From: Acidimicrobiales bacterium
GTDB taxonomy: Bacteria; Actinomycetota; Acidimicrobiia; Acidimicrobiales; Acidimicrobilacustridaceae
Assembly: GCA_025455885.1 (NCBI GenBank)
Contig: JALOLR010000005.1
Span: 62,001-126,000, forward strand
Direction of reading: 5' to 3'
Length of the DNA stretch: 64,000 bases
Part shown: positions 34,554 through 44,218 of the stretch, in pieces
How the letters are laid out: each line of letters opens with the position of its first letter
Numbering within the stretch: position 1 is the first letter of the stretch
Notes under the pieces: generated by a model
Told to the model about the DNA's origin: nothing
The model's input: only the letters and a program-made list of their open reading frames with translations
Database searches by the model: none
Position numbers and translations under genes: made by a program

Positions 34554-35528
34554 TCAACGCCAGGCGGTGGCGGTGATGGCGACCCCGTCGTCGGCGCCCA
34601 TCGCGAGGCGCCCGTCGACCAGTCGAACCACGCCCGTGCGACAGGGGCGCGCCAGCTCCACGGACGCGACCGCGCCACCGTCGATGCGCACCTCCTCCAC
34701 CTGCCTGTCGAGGTAACCGCAGACGGCGAAGCGGCCGTCGCGGACGACGAGCCCGGACGCCGCCCGCTCCCCCTCCCCGGGCCCGTCGAGGGCGGTGGCC
34801 TCCGTCGCAGGCCGATCGGCCCGCCCGAGGCGCTCCGGTCCGTCGCCCCCGGTGTTGTCCGCCACCCAGACGACCCCGTCGTCGGCGACGGCGATGGCGA
34901 ACGGGTTGTTCCAGCCGGCGGAGAGGACGCGGGGACGCTGGTCGGGCGTCCCATCCGGGTCGAGGGCGAGGATCTTGCGGTTGGGGACCTCGGGGTCGTC
35001 CCCCAGGCCCCGGTCGGCGAGGAGGTCGCCGATGCCGACGACGAGCTCACCGCCGACGGCGAGGAGACGGCCGCCGTTGGCGGCGTCGGCGGAGACCGGG
35101 CCCTCCCACACGAGTCGCCGCTCCGGTTCCCCGTCGAGCTCCCCGACGACCAGACGACGGTCACCGGGCCTCGTCCAGGAGGCGAAGAGACGCCCATCGG
35201 CCAGGCGGGCGACGCCGAGCAGGCCACGTTGGTCGTCGGCGGACGCGACGACGTCGACCTGCGTGACCGGGGTGATCGCCCCGTCGGGGTCGATCCGATC
35301 GATCCGTCCGGTGAGCCGGTCACCCACGAGCAGCGAGCCGTCGGACTCGGCCCACAGCGCGGCTGCTCCCCCGGCGGAGCCGGGGACGATCCGGCTGTCG
35401 GCCGTCGGCGGAGCCGCGGAGGTCGCGGACGGCGACGAGGCGTCGGACGAGCAGCCCACGGCGAGCAGGCCGACGACGACAGCGAGCACGGCGCACACGA
35501 CCTGTCCAGGTGGGCGGATGAGAGCCAT
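34554..35528 (-). CDS. Lipoprotein with quinoprotein (PQQ sugar dehydrogenase-like) beta-propeller
   Basis: A 324-residue protein with a signal peptide and lipobox (VVCAVLAVVVGLLAVGC), then a Ser/Ala linker and repeated beta-blades typical of soluble glucose/sorbosone dehydrogenase (GSDH): DQRGLLGVARLADGRLFAS, GGRLLAVGGELVVGIGD, KILALDPDG, NPFAIAVADDGVVWVADNTGGDG. Family members use PQQ, but I cannot confirm PQQ ligands here; it may be a degenerate propeller. ATG start with a TAGCGT box 10 bases upstream; divergent from fbiC. Confidence 0.72.
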   Translation of the reverse strand: MALIRPPGQVVCAVLAVVVGLLAVGCSSDASSPSATSAAPPTADSRIVPGSAGGAAALWAESDGSLLVGDRLTGRIDRIDPDGAITPVTQVDVVASADDQRGLLGVARLADGRLFASWTRPGDRRLVVGELDGEPERRLVWEGPVSADAANGGRLLAVGGELVVGIGDLLADRGLGDDPEVPNRKILALDPDGTPDQRPRVLSAGWNNPFAIAVADDGVVWVADNTGGDGPERLGRADRPATEATALDGPGEGERAASGLVVRDGRFAVCGYLDRQVEEVRIDGGAVASVELARPCRTGVVRLVDGRLAMGADDGVAITATAWR

Positions 35529-35538
35529 CTCGGACCCG

Positions 35539-35544
35539 ACGCTA
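35539..35544 (-). promoter_or_regulatory. -10 box (TAGCGT) of the propeller lipoprotein gene
   Basis: The minus strand reads TAGCGT, 10 bases before the ATG at 35528. Confidence 0.45.
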
Positions 35545-35595
35545 CCCACTGCGACTGCGACCGACCGTCGACCGGGGGCCCACGACAGGGGGCAG

Positions 35596-35601
35596 TAGGG
35601 T
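35596..35601 (+). promoter_or_regulatory. -10 box (TAGGGT) of fbiC
   Basis: TAGGGT is 6 bases before the fbiC ATG. It is 51 bases from the box of the divergent lipoprotein gene, so the two promoters are back to back. Confidence 0.55.
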
Positions 35602-35607
35602 GCGGCC

Positions 35608-37962
35608 ATGTCTGTGGCCTTCGACGCGCCGCGGGAACAGCTGATGACCGAGGCGCGAGCGGTGCGCGACGCCGCCCACGGCAACCGCATCACGTACTCG
35701 CCCAAAGTCTTCATCCCGCTCACCATGTTGTGCCGGGACAAGTGCGGGTACTGCACCTTCGCCCAGCCCCCCGCCCGCCTCGACGCCCCCTACCTCGACG
35801 CCGACGAGGTGCTGGCCATCGCCCGCGCCGGCGCCCGGGTCGGGTGCCACGAGGCCCTGTTCACCCTCGGCGAGCGCCCGGAGCTGCGCTACCCGGTCGC
35901 CGCGCGCTGGCTGGCGGAGCGCGGCTTCGAGTCGACCGTCGACTACCTGGCGGCGATGGCCCGCCTGGTGCTCGAGGAGACCGGGCTCCTCCCCCACGCC
36001 AACGCCGGTGCGTTGAGCCGCGACGAGCTGGCCCTCCTGCGGCCCGTCTCGCCCTCGCAGGGGATGATGATCGAGACGCTGCGCGACGACCTCGACTGCC
36101 ACCGCGGCGCCCCCGACAAGGCCCCGCAGCGCCGGCTGGACACCCTCGAGTGGGCGGGCGAGCTCTCGATCCCGTTCACCACCGGGATCCTGGTCGGCAT
36201 CGGCGAGGACCGGGACGACCGGATCGCCGCGCTGGAGGCCATCGCCGCGTCGCACCGCCGACACGGCCACGTGCAGGAGGTGATCGTCCAGAACTTCCTG
36301 CCCAAGGCGGGCACCACGATGCACGCCGCGCGACCGTGCCCACCCGACGTGTACCTGGACGCCATCGCCCTCGCCCGGCTCATCCTGCCCCCCGACGTCC
36401 ACCTCCAGGCCCCGCCGAACCTCTCCGACGACTTCGGGGTGCTGCTCGACGCCGGGATCGACGACTGGGGTGGGGTGTCCCCGGTCACGGCCGACCACGT
36501 CAACCCCGAGCGGCCCTGGCCGGCCCTCGACCGGCTGCGCCGGGTCACCGAGGACCGCGGGTTCACCGTGGCCCCCCGCCTCACCGCCCACCCGTCGTAC
36601 GTCCACGACCCCGGGCGCTGGTTCGACCCGAGCCTGGCCTTCGCGGTCATGGACCGCAGCGATGCCGAGGGCCTCGGACGTGACGACCCCGGGGCGGTGC
36701 TGGTCCAGCGCCTGGCCCCGGCCGCACCCGAACAGGTCGACGACGGGGTCGAGGTCCTCCACATCGGTGCCCGGTCCACGGCCTGGTACGCCGGCACCTC
36801 GAACCGCCCGCCGGTCCTCGTCCCGGGGGCCCCCTCCTCACGGCCGGGCGGCGCGGTGGCCGAGGTCCTCGACGGCGTCCTCGACGGCCAACAGGTGGAG
36901 ATCGACGAGATCGTCACCCTCTTCTCGGCCCGCGGACCCGAGGTCGTCGCCGTCGCCGAGGTCGCCGACGAGCTGCGCCGCCGACGGGTCGGCGACGTGG
37001 TCACGTTCGTCCACAACCGCAACATCAACTACACGAACGTGTGCACCTTCAAGTGCCGGTTCTGCGGCTTCAGCAAGGGCCCGCTCTCGCTGAACCTGCG
37101 GGGCACCCCCTACCTGTTGACGCTCGACGACATCGCCGGTCGGGCCCGCGAGGCGGCCGACCTCGGCGCCACCGAGGTCTGCCTCCAGGGCGGCATCCAT
37201 CCCGACTTCGACGGCGACTACTACGTCGACGTCGCCCGTGCCGTGCACGAGGTGGCCCCTGGGCTGCACATCCACGGGTTCACCGCCCTCGAGGTCACGG
37301 AGGGCGCCCGGCGCCTCGGGGAGCCGCTCGCCGACTATCTCCGCCGGTTGATGGACGTGGGCCTGAAGACCCTGCCCGGCACCGCGGCCGAGATCCTCGA
37401 CGACGACGTCAGGGCGATCCTGTGCCCCGACAAGGTGACCACCGACGAGTGGCTCGAGGCCCACCGCACCGCCCATCGCGTGGGGCTGCGCTCCAACATC
37501 ACGATCATGTTCGGGGCCGTCGAGCGACCGGTGCACTGGGCCCGCCACATCGTGCGCACCCGCGACCTGCAGGTCGAGACGGGCGGGTTCACGGAGTTCG
37601 TGCCCCTCCCCTTCGTCCACATGGCCACACCGCTCTACCTCCAGCACCGGGCCCGTCGCGGCCCGACGTTCCGCGAGACCCTGCTCATGCACGCCGTCCC
37701 CCGGATCGCCTACGACGGCCTGATCGACAACATCCAGACCTCCTGGGTGAAGCTGGGCCGCATCGGCGTGGAGCAGACCCTCCGCGCCGGCGCCAACGAC
37801 GTCGGCGGCACGCTGATGGACGAGAACATCAGCCGCGCGGCCGGTGCCGACCACGGCCAGGGGATGGTCGAGAGCGACTTCCGCGAGTGGGTGGAGCCGC
37901 TCGGCCGCACCCTCGAGCAACGCACCACCCTCTACGACCGGGTCGCCGCCGGCGTCGCCTGA
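35608..37962 (+). CDS. fbiC: F0 synthase FbiC (CofG-CofH fusion)
   Basis: A 784-residue double radical-SAM enzyme that makes 7,8-didemethyl-8-hydroxy-5-deazariboflavin, the chromophore of coenzyme F420, from tyrosine and a pyrimidine intermediate of riboflavin synthesis. The CofG half has C42-x3-C46-x2-C49 (LCRDKCGYCTF). The CofH half has C479-x3-C483-x2-C486 (NVCTFKCRFCGFSKG). Fusion into one chain is the actinobacterial arrangement. ATG start just after a TAGGGT box. Confidence 0.97.
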   Translation: MSVAFDAPREQLMTEARAVRDAAHGNRITYSPKVFIPLTMLCRDKCGYCTFAQPPARLDAPYLDADEVLAIARAGARVGCHEALFTLGERPELRYPVAARWLAERGFESTVDYLAAMARLVLEETGLLPHANAGALSRDELALLRPVSPSQGMMIETLRDDLDCHRGAPDKAPQRRLDTLEWAGELSIPFTTGILVGIGEDRDDRIAALEAIAASHRRHGHVQEVIVQNFLPKAGTTMHAARPCPPDVYLDAIALARLILPPDVHLQAPPNLSDDFGVLLDAGIDDWGGVSPVTADHVNPERPWPALDRLRRVTEDRGFTVAPRLTAHPSYVHDPGRWFDPSLAFAVMDRSDAEGLGRDDPGAVLVQRLAPAAPEQVDDGVEVLHIGARSTAWYAGTSNRPPVLVPGAPSSRPGGAVAEVLDGVLDGQQVEIDEIVTLFSARGPEVVAVAEVADELRRRRVGDVVTFVHNRNINYTNVCTFKCRFCGFSKGPLSLNLRGTPYLLTLDDIAGRAREAADLGATEVCLQGGIHPDFDGDYYVDVARAVHEVAPGLHIHGFTALEVTEGARRLGEPLADYLRRLMDVGLKTLPGTAAEILDDDVRAILCPDKVTTDEWLEAHRTAHRVGLRSNITIMFGAVERPVHWARHIVRTRDLQVETGGFTEFVPLPFVHMATPLYLQHRARRGPTFRETLLMHAVPRIAYDGLIDNIQTSWVKLGRIGVEQTLRAGANDVGGTLMDENISRAAGADHGQGMVESDFREWVEPLGRTLEQRTTLYDRVAAGVA

Positions 37963-37970
37963 GCAGACCC

Positions 37971-39029
37971 GTGGCCTCCCGCCGTGCGCCGCGCTACCGG
38001 ACCGGCGACCCCGACCTCGACGCCCGGATCCTCGACCTGCTCGAGGCGGCCGGGACGCTCGACCAGGCCGACCTCGTCTTCGAGATCCTGGTGTCGGGCG
38101 TGAGGCTCGGACGCGAAGGGGTCGACCGGGGCGACCTCAAGCTCGTCAACTCGGCGCTGAAGGAGCTGCGCTACGCGTTCGGGGTCTTCGCCCCGTACCG
38201 CGAGACCCGGAAGGTGTCGATCTTCGGCTCCGCGCGCACCGAGGTGGACGATCCCGCCTACGTGGCGGCACGCGACTTCGGTCGGGCGATGGCCGCCGAG
38301 GACTGGATGGTCATCACCGGGGCGGGGCCGGGGATCATGGAGGCGGGCATCGAGGGCGCCGGCGCCGACGCCGCGTTCGGCGTGAACATCGTCCTGCCCT
38401 TCGAACAAGAGCCCGCCGGGTTGCTCGCCGACGATCCGAAGCTCGTGAACTACCGCTACTTCTTCACGCGCAAGATCGCCTTCATGAAGGAGTCGTCGGC
38501 GTTCGCCCTCCTGCCGGGCGGGTTCGGCACCCTCGACGAGACGTTCGAACTGCTCACCCTGATGCAGACGGGCCGTTCGGCGTTGTGCCCCGTGGTGCTC
38601 ATCGAGCCCGAAGGGTCGACCTACTGGCGCAGCTGGATGCGCTTCACCGAGACCGAGCTGGCCGGACGCTCCCTCATCTCACCCGACGACATGGCCTTCG
38701 TGCGGGTGTGCGCCACCACCGACGAGGCGGTCCGGGAGATCTGCCACTTCTACCGCCGCTACCACTCGATGCGCGTGGTCGGCCGCCGCCTGGTGATCCG
38801 ACTGCAGCGGGCCCCCGACACCCACGAGCTCGCCGAGCTGAACGCCGAGTTCGCCGCCATCGTCGCCGGCGAGCCCATCGAGGTGGTGGCGGCGTCGGCC
38901 GGGGAGGTGGAGGACGGGGACGTGGTCGACCTGCCCCGCATCGCCTTCACCTTCGACCGCCGGAGCTTCGCAGGGCTGCGCCGCCTGATCGACCGTCTCA
39001 ACGAGAACGACCGGGATCAGGTGCCGTAG
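37971..39029 (+). CDS. LOG-family (lysine decarboxylase-like) Rossmann protein
   Basis: A 352-residue protein. Residues about 80-290 form a Rossmann fold with FGSAR (85-89), ITGAGPGIMEAG (115-126) and the LOG motif PGGFGTLDE (182-190). LOG proteins hydrolyse cytokinin-riboside-monophosphate or related nucleotides. This one is longer than the plain 190-residue type, with an N-terminal helical domain and a C-terminal basic domain. GTG start 8 bases after fbiC, so cotranscribed. Its substrate is unknown. Confidence 0.82.
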   Translation: MASRRAPRYRTGDPDLDARILDLLEAAGTLDQADLVFEILVSGVRLGREGVDRGDLKLVNSALKELRYAFGVFAPYRETRKVSIFGSARTEVDDPAYVAARDFGRAMAAEDWMVITGAGPGIMEAGIEGAGADAAFGVNIVLPFEQEPAGLLADDPKLVNYRYFFTRKIAFMKESSAFALLPGGFGTLDETFELLTLMQTGRSALCPVVLIEPEGSTYWRSWMRFTETELAGRSLISPDDMAFVRVCATTDEAVREICHFYRRYHSMRVVGRRLVIRLQRAPDTHELAELNAEFAAIVAGEPIEVVAASAGEVEDGDVVDLPRIAFTFDRRSFAGLRRLIDRLNENDRDQVP

Positions 39030-39223
39030 CCGTCGTCGGGTTCCCGCAGGATGTTCGCCGCCTTCTCGACGGCCCGCCGGGCCCGGGTGAGGCGCTTCTC
39101 GTCGACGGGCAGCTCATCGCCGCCGGCGTCGATCGAGGCCCGCAGGCGCTCGATCGCGAGGTCGGCCAGCTCCTCGGCGATGGCGTCGAGACGCTCCCTG
39201 ATCTCGTCGAACTCGCCGGCCAC
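39017..39223 (-). CDS. Small helical protein, unknown
   Basis: A 68-residue helical protein (EFDEIRERLDAIAEELADLAIERLRASID), conserved-looking and charged. I recognise no family. Its last 13 bases overlap the end of the LOG gene on the other strand. GTG start with a CACGAT box 6 bases upstream on its strand, another leaderless-type start. Confidence 0.5.
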   Translation of the reverse strand: MAGEFDEIRERLDAIAEELADLAIERLRASIDAGGDELPVDEKRLTRARRAVEKAANILREPDDGYGT

Positions 39224-39302
39224 GGCCCTATCGTGCCCGATCGGGCCGGTAACCTGCCCACCCCAGCCGCGAACGTCAGGTCCCGCCTTGGCCCGTACCC
39301 CC

Positions 39303-40064
39303 GTGTCGATACCCGTCGTGGCCGACCGCGCCACCGACGTGCACGAGTGGCTCTCCTTCGACCACGACGGCGCCACCTACACCTTCGACGCCACCTTCCT
39401 GTCGAGCAACTGGACCTGCATCTACGGGGCGGGCTGCCCGGGGATCGGCGAGGCGTCGGCCCCCGAGCTCGAGCTCGGGTGCTGCAGCTGGGGTGCGCAC
39501 TTCATCGACAAGAAGGACCGCAAGGCCACGCTGCGGCGAGCCGAGCAGCTCACTCCGGACGAGTGGCAGCTCCGCGACGAGGCGGCGGCGCTGGGCGGCC
39601 CGGCGTTCAAGTCCGAGGACGGGGTGTGGCAGACCCGGGTGGTCGACGGCGCCTGCATCTTCCTGAACCGGCCGGACTTCCCCACCGGGGCCGGGTGCGC
39701 GCTGCACCAGGCGGCGCTGCGGCGCGGCGAGAGCGTCCTCGCCTGGAAGCCGGAGGTGTGCTGGCAGGTCCCGATCCGCCTCGACTACCACCGGGACGAC
39801 AACGACCACCTCACCTACATCCTGCGGGAGTGGAAGCGGCGCGACTGGGGACCCGGCGGCGACGACTTCCACTGGTGGTGCACCGAGGACCCGCTGGCCT
39901 TCGTCGGCCACGAACCCGTCCACGTCGCCTGCCGCGCCGAGATCGAGGCCCTCGTCGGGCCCGCGGCGTACGCCGCCCTGGCCGACCTGCTCGCCGAGCG
40001 GGCAGCCCGGCCCGGACTGCCCCACCCCGCGCTCAACCAGAGCCACGACGCGGCCGAAGGGTAA
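39303..40064 (+). CDS. Cysteine-cluster protein (YkgJ/DUF3109-like)
   Basis: A 253-residue protein with many Cys: C39, C45, C60-C61, then CIFLNRPDFPTGAGCALHQ and EVCWQVPI. The F-L-N-R...G-x-G-C-A-L-H and K-P-E-V-C-W-x-x-P patterns match the metal-chelating YkgJ/DUF3109 family, which probably binds zinc or an iron-sulfur cluster. The start is GTG 39303 or GTG 39318. A possible -10 TAACCT lies at 39250-39255. The stop is 4 bases before the McrB-like ATPase, so these genes form a unit. Confidence 0.65.
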   Translation: MSIPVVADRATDVHEWLSFDHDGATYTFDATFLSSNWTCIYGAGCPGIGEASAPELELGCCSWGAHFIDKKDRKATLRRAEQLTPDEWQLRDEAAALGGPAFKSEDGVWQTRVVDGACIFLNRPDFPTGAGCALHQAALRRGESVLAWKPEVCWQVPIRLDYHRDDNDHLTYILREWKRRDWGPGGDDFHWWCTEDPLAFVGHEPVHVACRAEIEALVGPAAYAALADLLAERAARPGLPHPALNQSHDAAEG

Positions 40065-40068
40065 GGCG

Positions 40069-41004
40069 ATGATCGCGTTCACTGCCAACGAGCTCCAGCG
40101 TGCCGCCGACGACGAGGGGATGCTGTTCCCCGACTACGTGCTCGACCAGCTCGTCGCGGCGATCGACTCGGGCAAGCACGTCATCCTCACCGGCCCGCCC
40201 GGGACCGGGAAGACGACGCTCGCGTACATGGCCGCCGAGGTGGCCCGCAAAGCCATGTTCTGCACCGGCTACCTGCCCACCACGGCCACCAGCGAGTGGA
40301 CCACGTTCGAGACCATCGGCGGCCTCCAGCCGACCCCCGACGGGCTGATCTACCGCCCGGGGTTGTTCATCGACGCCATCCAGGCCGGCCGGTGGCTCGT
40401 CATCGACGAGCTCAACCGGTCGAACTTCGATCGGGCCTTCGGTCAGCTCTTCACGGTCCTGTCGGGGTCGGCGGTCGTGCTCCCCTTCAAGCGCAAGGGC
40501 AGCTCGGACCCGATCTCGCTCGTGCCCGCCGGGGTCGAGGCGCCCGAGAAGACCGACATGATCCGGGTGCCCGCCAACTGGCGGATCATCGCCACCATGA
40601 ACGTGTTCGACAAGAACCTGCTCTTCGACATGAGCTACGCGCTCATGCGGCGCTTCGCCTTCATCGAGGTGGGGACCCCTTCCGACGAGGCCTACGTGAA
40701 GCTCCTCCAGGGTCCCGGAGCGATCGTGACCAAGCTCCTCGGGCTGCGGGAGTTCACCGATCTCGGCCCGGCTGTCTACCTCGACGCCGCCAAGTACGCC
40801 GCCCGGCGGGCCAAGGACGCCCCCAGCGAGTCCCGCCTGCTCTACGAGGTGTTCTACGCCTACTTCCTCCCCCAGTTCGAGGGCATGGAGGACCGCCGGG
40901 CCACCACGCTGTACCGGACGGTGGCCGCCGACCTCGACGAGCCGGAACGGCTCGAGGCCCAGCGCACCATCCGCGACGTCCTCGGCGTCGATCTGGCCAT
41001 CTGA
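40069..41004 (+). CDS. McrB-like AAA+ ATPase
   Basis: A 311-residue AAA+ protein. Walker A GPPGTGKT is at 42-49. TTATSEWTTFETIGGLQP lies at about 71-88 and Walker B VIDELNRSNFDRAFGQLFTVLSG at 111-133. The sensor-1 Asn is in IIATMNVFDKN, and MRRFAFIEV follows. The E-L-N-R-S-N...F-G-Q-L...L-S-G run is the signature of the McrB GTPase/ATPase clade rather than of MoxR. No N-terminal DNA-binding domain like that of McrB is present. It is 1 base from the next gene (stop 41004, ATG 41006), so it probably acts with that protein. Confidence 0.85.
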   Translation: MIAFTANELQRAADDEGMLFPDYVLDQLVAAIDSGKHVILTGPPGTGKTTLAYMAAEVARKAMFCTGYLPTTATSEWTTFETIGGLQPTPDGLIYRPGLFIDAIQAGRWLVIDELNRSNFDRAFGQLFTVLSGSAVVLPFKRKGSSDPISLVPAGVEAPEKTDMIRVPANWRIIATMNVFDKNLLFDMSYALMRRFAFIEVGTPSDEAYVKLLQGPGAIVTKLLGLREFTDLGPAVYLDAAKYAARRAKDAPSESRLLYEVFYAYFLPQFEGMEDRRATTLYRTVAADLDEPERLEAQRTIRDVLGVDLAI

Positions 41005-41005
41005 C

Positions 41006-42043
41006 ATGGCCGCCGAGGAGGCGACCGGGGTGACCGGGGGCGACGCCGAGGACGCCGACGAGGAGTTCGCCGAGCTCTACGAGCGCCTCGCCCGGCCCTT
41101 CGACGTGATCAGCACCGTCGCCGCGCTCCTCGGGCTCACCCCGATCGCCACCTCGCAGTTCGTGGGCAGCGCCACCGCCCGCAGCCCGGAGGCGGCACGC
41201 CTGATCGCGACGATGCCCGCCACCGTCCGGGCCCTGGCCACGTCGGTCCAGTCCCGCAACGAGCGTTGCGTGGGCGAGCTGCGCGGCCCCGTGCTCTGGA
41301 GCGCCACCATGTCGGCGCGGGCGTCGAGCTTCGGCGACGAGGGCCTCTTCGTGTGCGCCACCCCGAGCCGGGCCTACGACGTGGAGGAGAACCAGGTGCT
41401 CGTCGCCGCCCTCCACAGCATCGCCCGCGGCGCACGCGACGCCAGCAACCACATGAAGGCCCCGGTCGCCGACCTGTTGCTCGACCTCACCCGCCAGGCG
41501 GGATCCGAGGCATCGCGGTGGCTCGATCACCCGACGATCGCCGACATCCCCCGCCAGCGCGCCGGGGCCCGGGCCATCCGCCGCACCCGGTCCGGGAAGC
41601 ACCGTCGCACCTACGAGCCCGCGCTGGCGATGCTGGCGAGGGCCGCCGACCCCGTCACCGCCGCCGAGGTCGCGCCGTGGCGGGACCAGCGGACGCGCGC
41701 CCAGCACCACGTGCTGATCGGCGTCGTGCGGCGCCTCGAGCGCGAAGGCCGTCAGCTCCCGCCGTTCCGGGTGGAGCGCGGTTCGCTCTTCGCGGGCCCG
41801 GTCCAGTACCACCACGCGCGCTGGCTGGGGGACCGCGACACCGTGTCGGGCATCACCATCGGTCGTCTCCTCGTCGACGTGCCGACCCGTCTGCACGATC
41901 CCGACCGGGTCAGGGCGGAGGCCGAGCTGGCCGCCCGGGGTGGCGGGCGCCCCACCCGCGCCATCCTCCAGGAGTCCGACATCGACGCCGCGATCGACCA
42001 GGCCATCGAGCTGGCCCGCATCCGGACGAAGGTCACTTCCTGA
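41006..42043 (+). CDS. Partner of the McrB-like ATPase (DUF2357-like), unknown
   Basis: A 345-residue soluble protein. The part at about 92-150 (RGPVLWSATMSARASSFG ... CATPSRAYDVEENQVLVAALHSI) resembles the McrC/DUF2357 region where a strand-turn is followed by a D-x-x-E-N-x-x-L helix. I see no PD-(D/E)xK nuclease motif (D...ExK). ATG one base after the ATPase gene, so translationally linked. Its last 11 bases overlap typA on the opposite strand. Function unknown. Confidence 0.6.
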   Translation: MAAEEATGVTGGDAEDADEEFAELYERLARPFDVISTVAALLGLTPIATSQFVGSATARSPEAARLIATMPATVRALATSVQSRNERCVGELRGPVLWSATMSARASSFGDEGLFVCATPSRAYDVEENQVLVAALHSIARGARDASNHMKAPVADLLLDLTRQAGSEASRWLDHPTIADIPRQRAGARAIRRTRSGKHRRTYEPALAMLARAADPVTAAEVAPWRDQRTRAQHHVLIGVVRRLEREGRQLPPFRVERGSLFAGPVQYHHARWLGDRDTVSGITIGRLLVDVPTRLHDPDRVRAEAELAARGGGRPTRAILQESDIDAAIDQAIELARIRTKVTS

Positions 42044-43868
42044 GGCGTCGCCGATCGGACTCCTTCAGCACCCGTTTGCGGATCCTGAGGCTGGCGGGGG
42101 TCACCTCGACGAGCTCGTCGTCGGCGATGAACTCGATGGCCGACTCGAGGGTGACCTCGCGGGGGGGCGTGAGCTTGATGGCGTCGTCGGCGGCGTGGGT
42201 CCGGATGTTCGTCTTCTGCTTCTCGCGCACGACGTTCACCTGCATGTCGTCGGGCCGGGCGTTCTCGCCCACGACCATGCCCTCGTAGACGGCCTCACCG
42301 GGCCCGACGAACAGCTCCCCCCGCTGTTGCAGGTTGTCGAGCGCGTATCCGGTCGTCTGGCCCACCCGGTCGGCGATCATCGCGCCGCCCTTCCGGCCGG
42401 GGAGATCGCCCACCCACGGGATCCAGCCCGAGTGGTGCTGGTGCATCAGCGCGGTGCCCCTCGTGGCGGTGAGGAGCTGGGAACGGAAGCCGATGAGACC
42501 TCGCGACGGGGCCTCGACGGTGACGATCGTGCGCCCGATGTCGCCGGGGCGAAGGTCGCTGACCTTGCCCTTGCGGGGGGCCAACGCCTGGGTGACCGTG
42601 CCCACGTGCTCGTCCGGCACATCGATCACCGCCCGCTCCAGCGGCTCGTGACGGGACCCGTCGATCTCGCGGACGATCACCTCCGGGCGGCTCACCTGCA
42701 GCTCGTAGCCCTCCCGGCGCATCGTCTCGATGAGCACGGCGAGCTGGAGCTCACCGCGCCCGGCGACCTCGATCACGTCCGGCGAGCTGGTCTGGTCGAC
42801 CCGGATGGAGACGTTGCCGAGCACCTCGCGGTCGAGGCGCTCGCGAAGGTGACGGGATGTGAGATAGGTGCCCTCCTTGCCGGCGAGCGGGGAGGTGTTC
42901 ACCCCGAACGTCATGCGCAGCACGGGCTCGTCGACGCTGAGCCGGGGCAGGGCCTCGGGCCGCACCGGATCGGCCAGGGTGTCGCCGATCTCCACCTCGG
43001 GGAACCCGGCCACCACGAAGAGGTCGCCGGCGACGACCACGTCGGCCTCCTCGCGACCGATGCCCGAGAAGCGCATGAGCTGGCTCAGCTTGCGCTTCAG
43101 CGGGGCCTGACCTTCGTCCTCCTCGCACAGGGCGACCGTCTCGCCGCGCCGCAGGGAGCCGCGCACGACCCGCCCGATGGCCAGACGCCCGAGGTAGTCG
43201 CTGGCATCGAGGTTGGTGACGATCGCCTGCAGCGGGGCGTCGGGGTCGCCGGCCGGGGCGGGGACGGTGTCGAGGAGCGCCTGGAACAACGGCGTGAGGT
43301 CGTCGTCGGGACCGGGCATCCCCACCCCGGCCACCGCCCTGCCCTCCCGGGCGATGGCGGAGATCACCGGGAACTCGATGGCCGACTCGTCGGCGTCGAG
43401 GTCGAGGAAGAGCTGGTAGATCTCGTCGAGCACCTCGTCGGGGCGGGCGTCGCCACGGTCGACCTTGTTGAGCACCACCACGGCCGGGAGATCGGCGGCG
43501 AGCGCCTTGGACAGCACGTAGCGGGTCTGGGGCAGGGGTCCCTCGGCCGCGTCGACGAGCAGGACGACGCCGTCGACCATGGTGAGCGCCCGCTCGACCT
43601 CACCCCCGAAGTCCGAGTGCCCGGGCGTGTCGACCAGGTTGATGCGGGTCGCCTGCCAGGTGACCGACGCCGCCTTGGCGAGGATGGTGATGCCCCGCTC
43701 GCGCTCCTGGTCGTTCGAGTCCATCACCCGGTCGACCAGGGCCTGGTGCTCGCCGAACACCCCACTGGCGCGCAACAGCGCGTCGACGAGGGTGGTCTTG
43801 CCGTGGTCGACGTGGGCCACGAGGGCCACGTTGCGCAGGGCGGTGGGGGCGGGATCGGCGGGGGGCAC
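42033..43868 (-). CDS. typA: Translational GTPase TypA/BipA
   Basis: A 611-residue GTPase. G1 is AHVDHGKTT near residue 18-26, then the switch region RERGITI, G3 [14 protein letters not shown], and [13 protein letters not shown]. The C-terminal BipA-specific domains follow. It binds ribosomes under stress and aids 50S subunit assembly. GTG start (GTG CCC CCC) preceded by a TAGGCT box 9 bases upstream. It converges on the McrB-like operon. Confidence 0.96.
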   Translation of the reverse strand: MPPADPAPTALRNVALVAHVDHGKTTLVDALLRASGVFGEHQALVDRVMDSNDQERERGITILAKAASVTWQATRINLVDTPGHSDFGGEVERALTMVDGVVLLVDAAEGPLPQTRYVLSKALAADLPAVVVLNKVDRGDARPDEVLDEIYQLFLDLDADESAIEFPVISAIAREGRAVAGVGMPGPDDDLTPLFQALLDTVPAPAGDPDAPLQAIVTNLDASDYLGRLAIGRVVRGSLRRGETVALCEEDEGQAPLKRKLSQLMRFSGIGREEADVVVAGDLFVVAGFPEVEIGDTLADPVRPEALPRLSVDEPVLRMTFGVNTSPLAGKEGTYLTSRHLRERLDREVLGNVSIRVDQTSSPDVIEVAGRGELQLAVLIETMRREGYELQVSRPEVIVREIDGSRHEPLERAVIDVPDEHVGTVTQALAPRKGKVSDLRPGDIGRTIVTVEAPSRGLIGFRSQLLTATRGTALMHQHHSGWIPWVGDLPGRKGGAMIADRVGQTTGYALDNLQQRGELFVGPGEAVYEGMVVGENARPDDMQVNVVREKQKTNIRTHAADDAIKLTPPREVTLESAIEFIADDELVEVTPASLRIRKRVLKESDRRRLRK

Positions 43869-43877
43869 GAAGGATCG

Positions 43878-43883
43878 AGCCTA
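43878..43883 (-). promoter_or_regulatory. -10 box (TAGGCT) of typA
   Basis: The minus strand reads TAGGCT, 9 bases before the typA GTG. Confidence 0.45.
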
Positions 43884-43939
43884 CCGGGGCTCGGGCCCGG
43901 CGGTGACCGGGTCGAGGGTCGGCGCAGGGCCGGCCCCGC

Positions 43940-44128
43940 TCAGCTCCCCCAGGTGGCGTCGTCGCTCTCGCGCTCGTACATGCACCACGAGGAGTGGTCG
44001 TGACCGGGGTCGGCCCCGCACTCCGGGCAGGGCTCGGCGTCACGCGCATCGAGGATGGCGTCGAGGTCGTCGTTGTTGCGCTTGAGTGCTCGGGCCTCTT
44101 CGAAGCGCCGATGTCGCCCCTTCTTCAC
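43940..44128 (-). CDS. Small zinc-ribbon-like protein
   Basis: A 62-residue protein with a basic N-terminus ([16 protein letters not shown]) and a single Cys/His knuckle (C34-P-E-C37 ... H-D-H ... C49) that could bind zinc. GTG start. It is 71 bases upstream of typA on the same strand and may be cotranscribed. Family not recognised; the Cys pattern supports a real gene. Confidence 0.55.
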   Translation of the reverse strand: MKKGRHRRFEEARALKRNNDDLDAILDARDAEPCPECGADPGHDHSSWCMYERESDDATWGS

Positions 44129-44205
44129 GGGCCAACTCCCGTCCGGTGAACGTAGGGTTCGAGTGTAACGGCTGCGACCCCGTCGACCGTGCCACGTCTC
44201 GACCC

Positions 44206-44211
44206 TAGGAT
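44206..44211 (+). promoter_or_regulatory. -10 box (TAGGAT) of the GH13 gene
   Basis: TAGGAT is 7 bases before GTG 44219; this supports that codon over the upstream GTG at 44189, which lies before the box. Confidence 0.5.
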
Positions 44212-44218
44212 CGCCGTG

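Noticed and set aside
40069-42043. A complete McrBC restriction system
   Set aside because: No DNA-binding domain on the ATPase and no nuclease motif on the partner; only the ATPase signature is shared.
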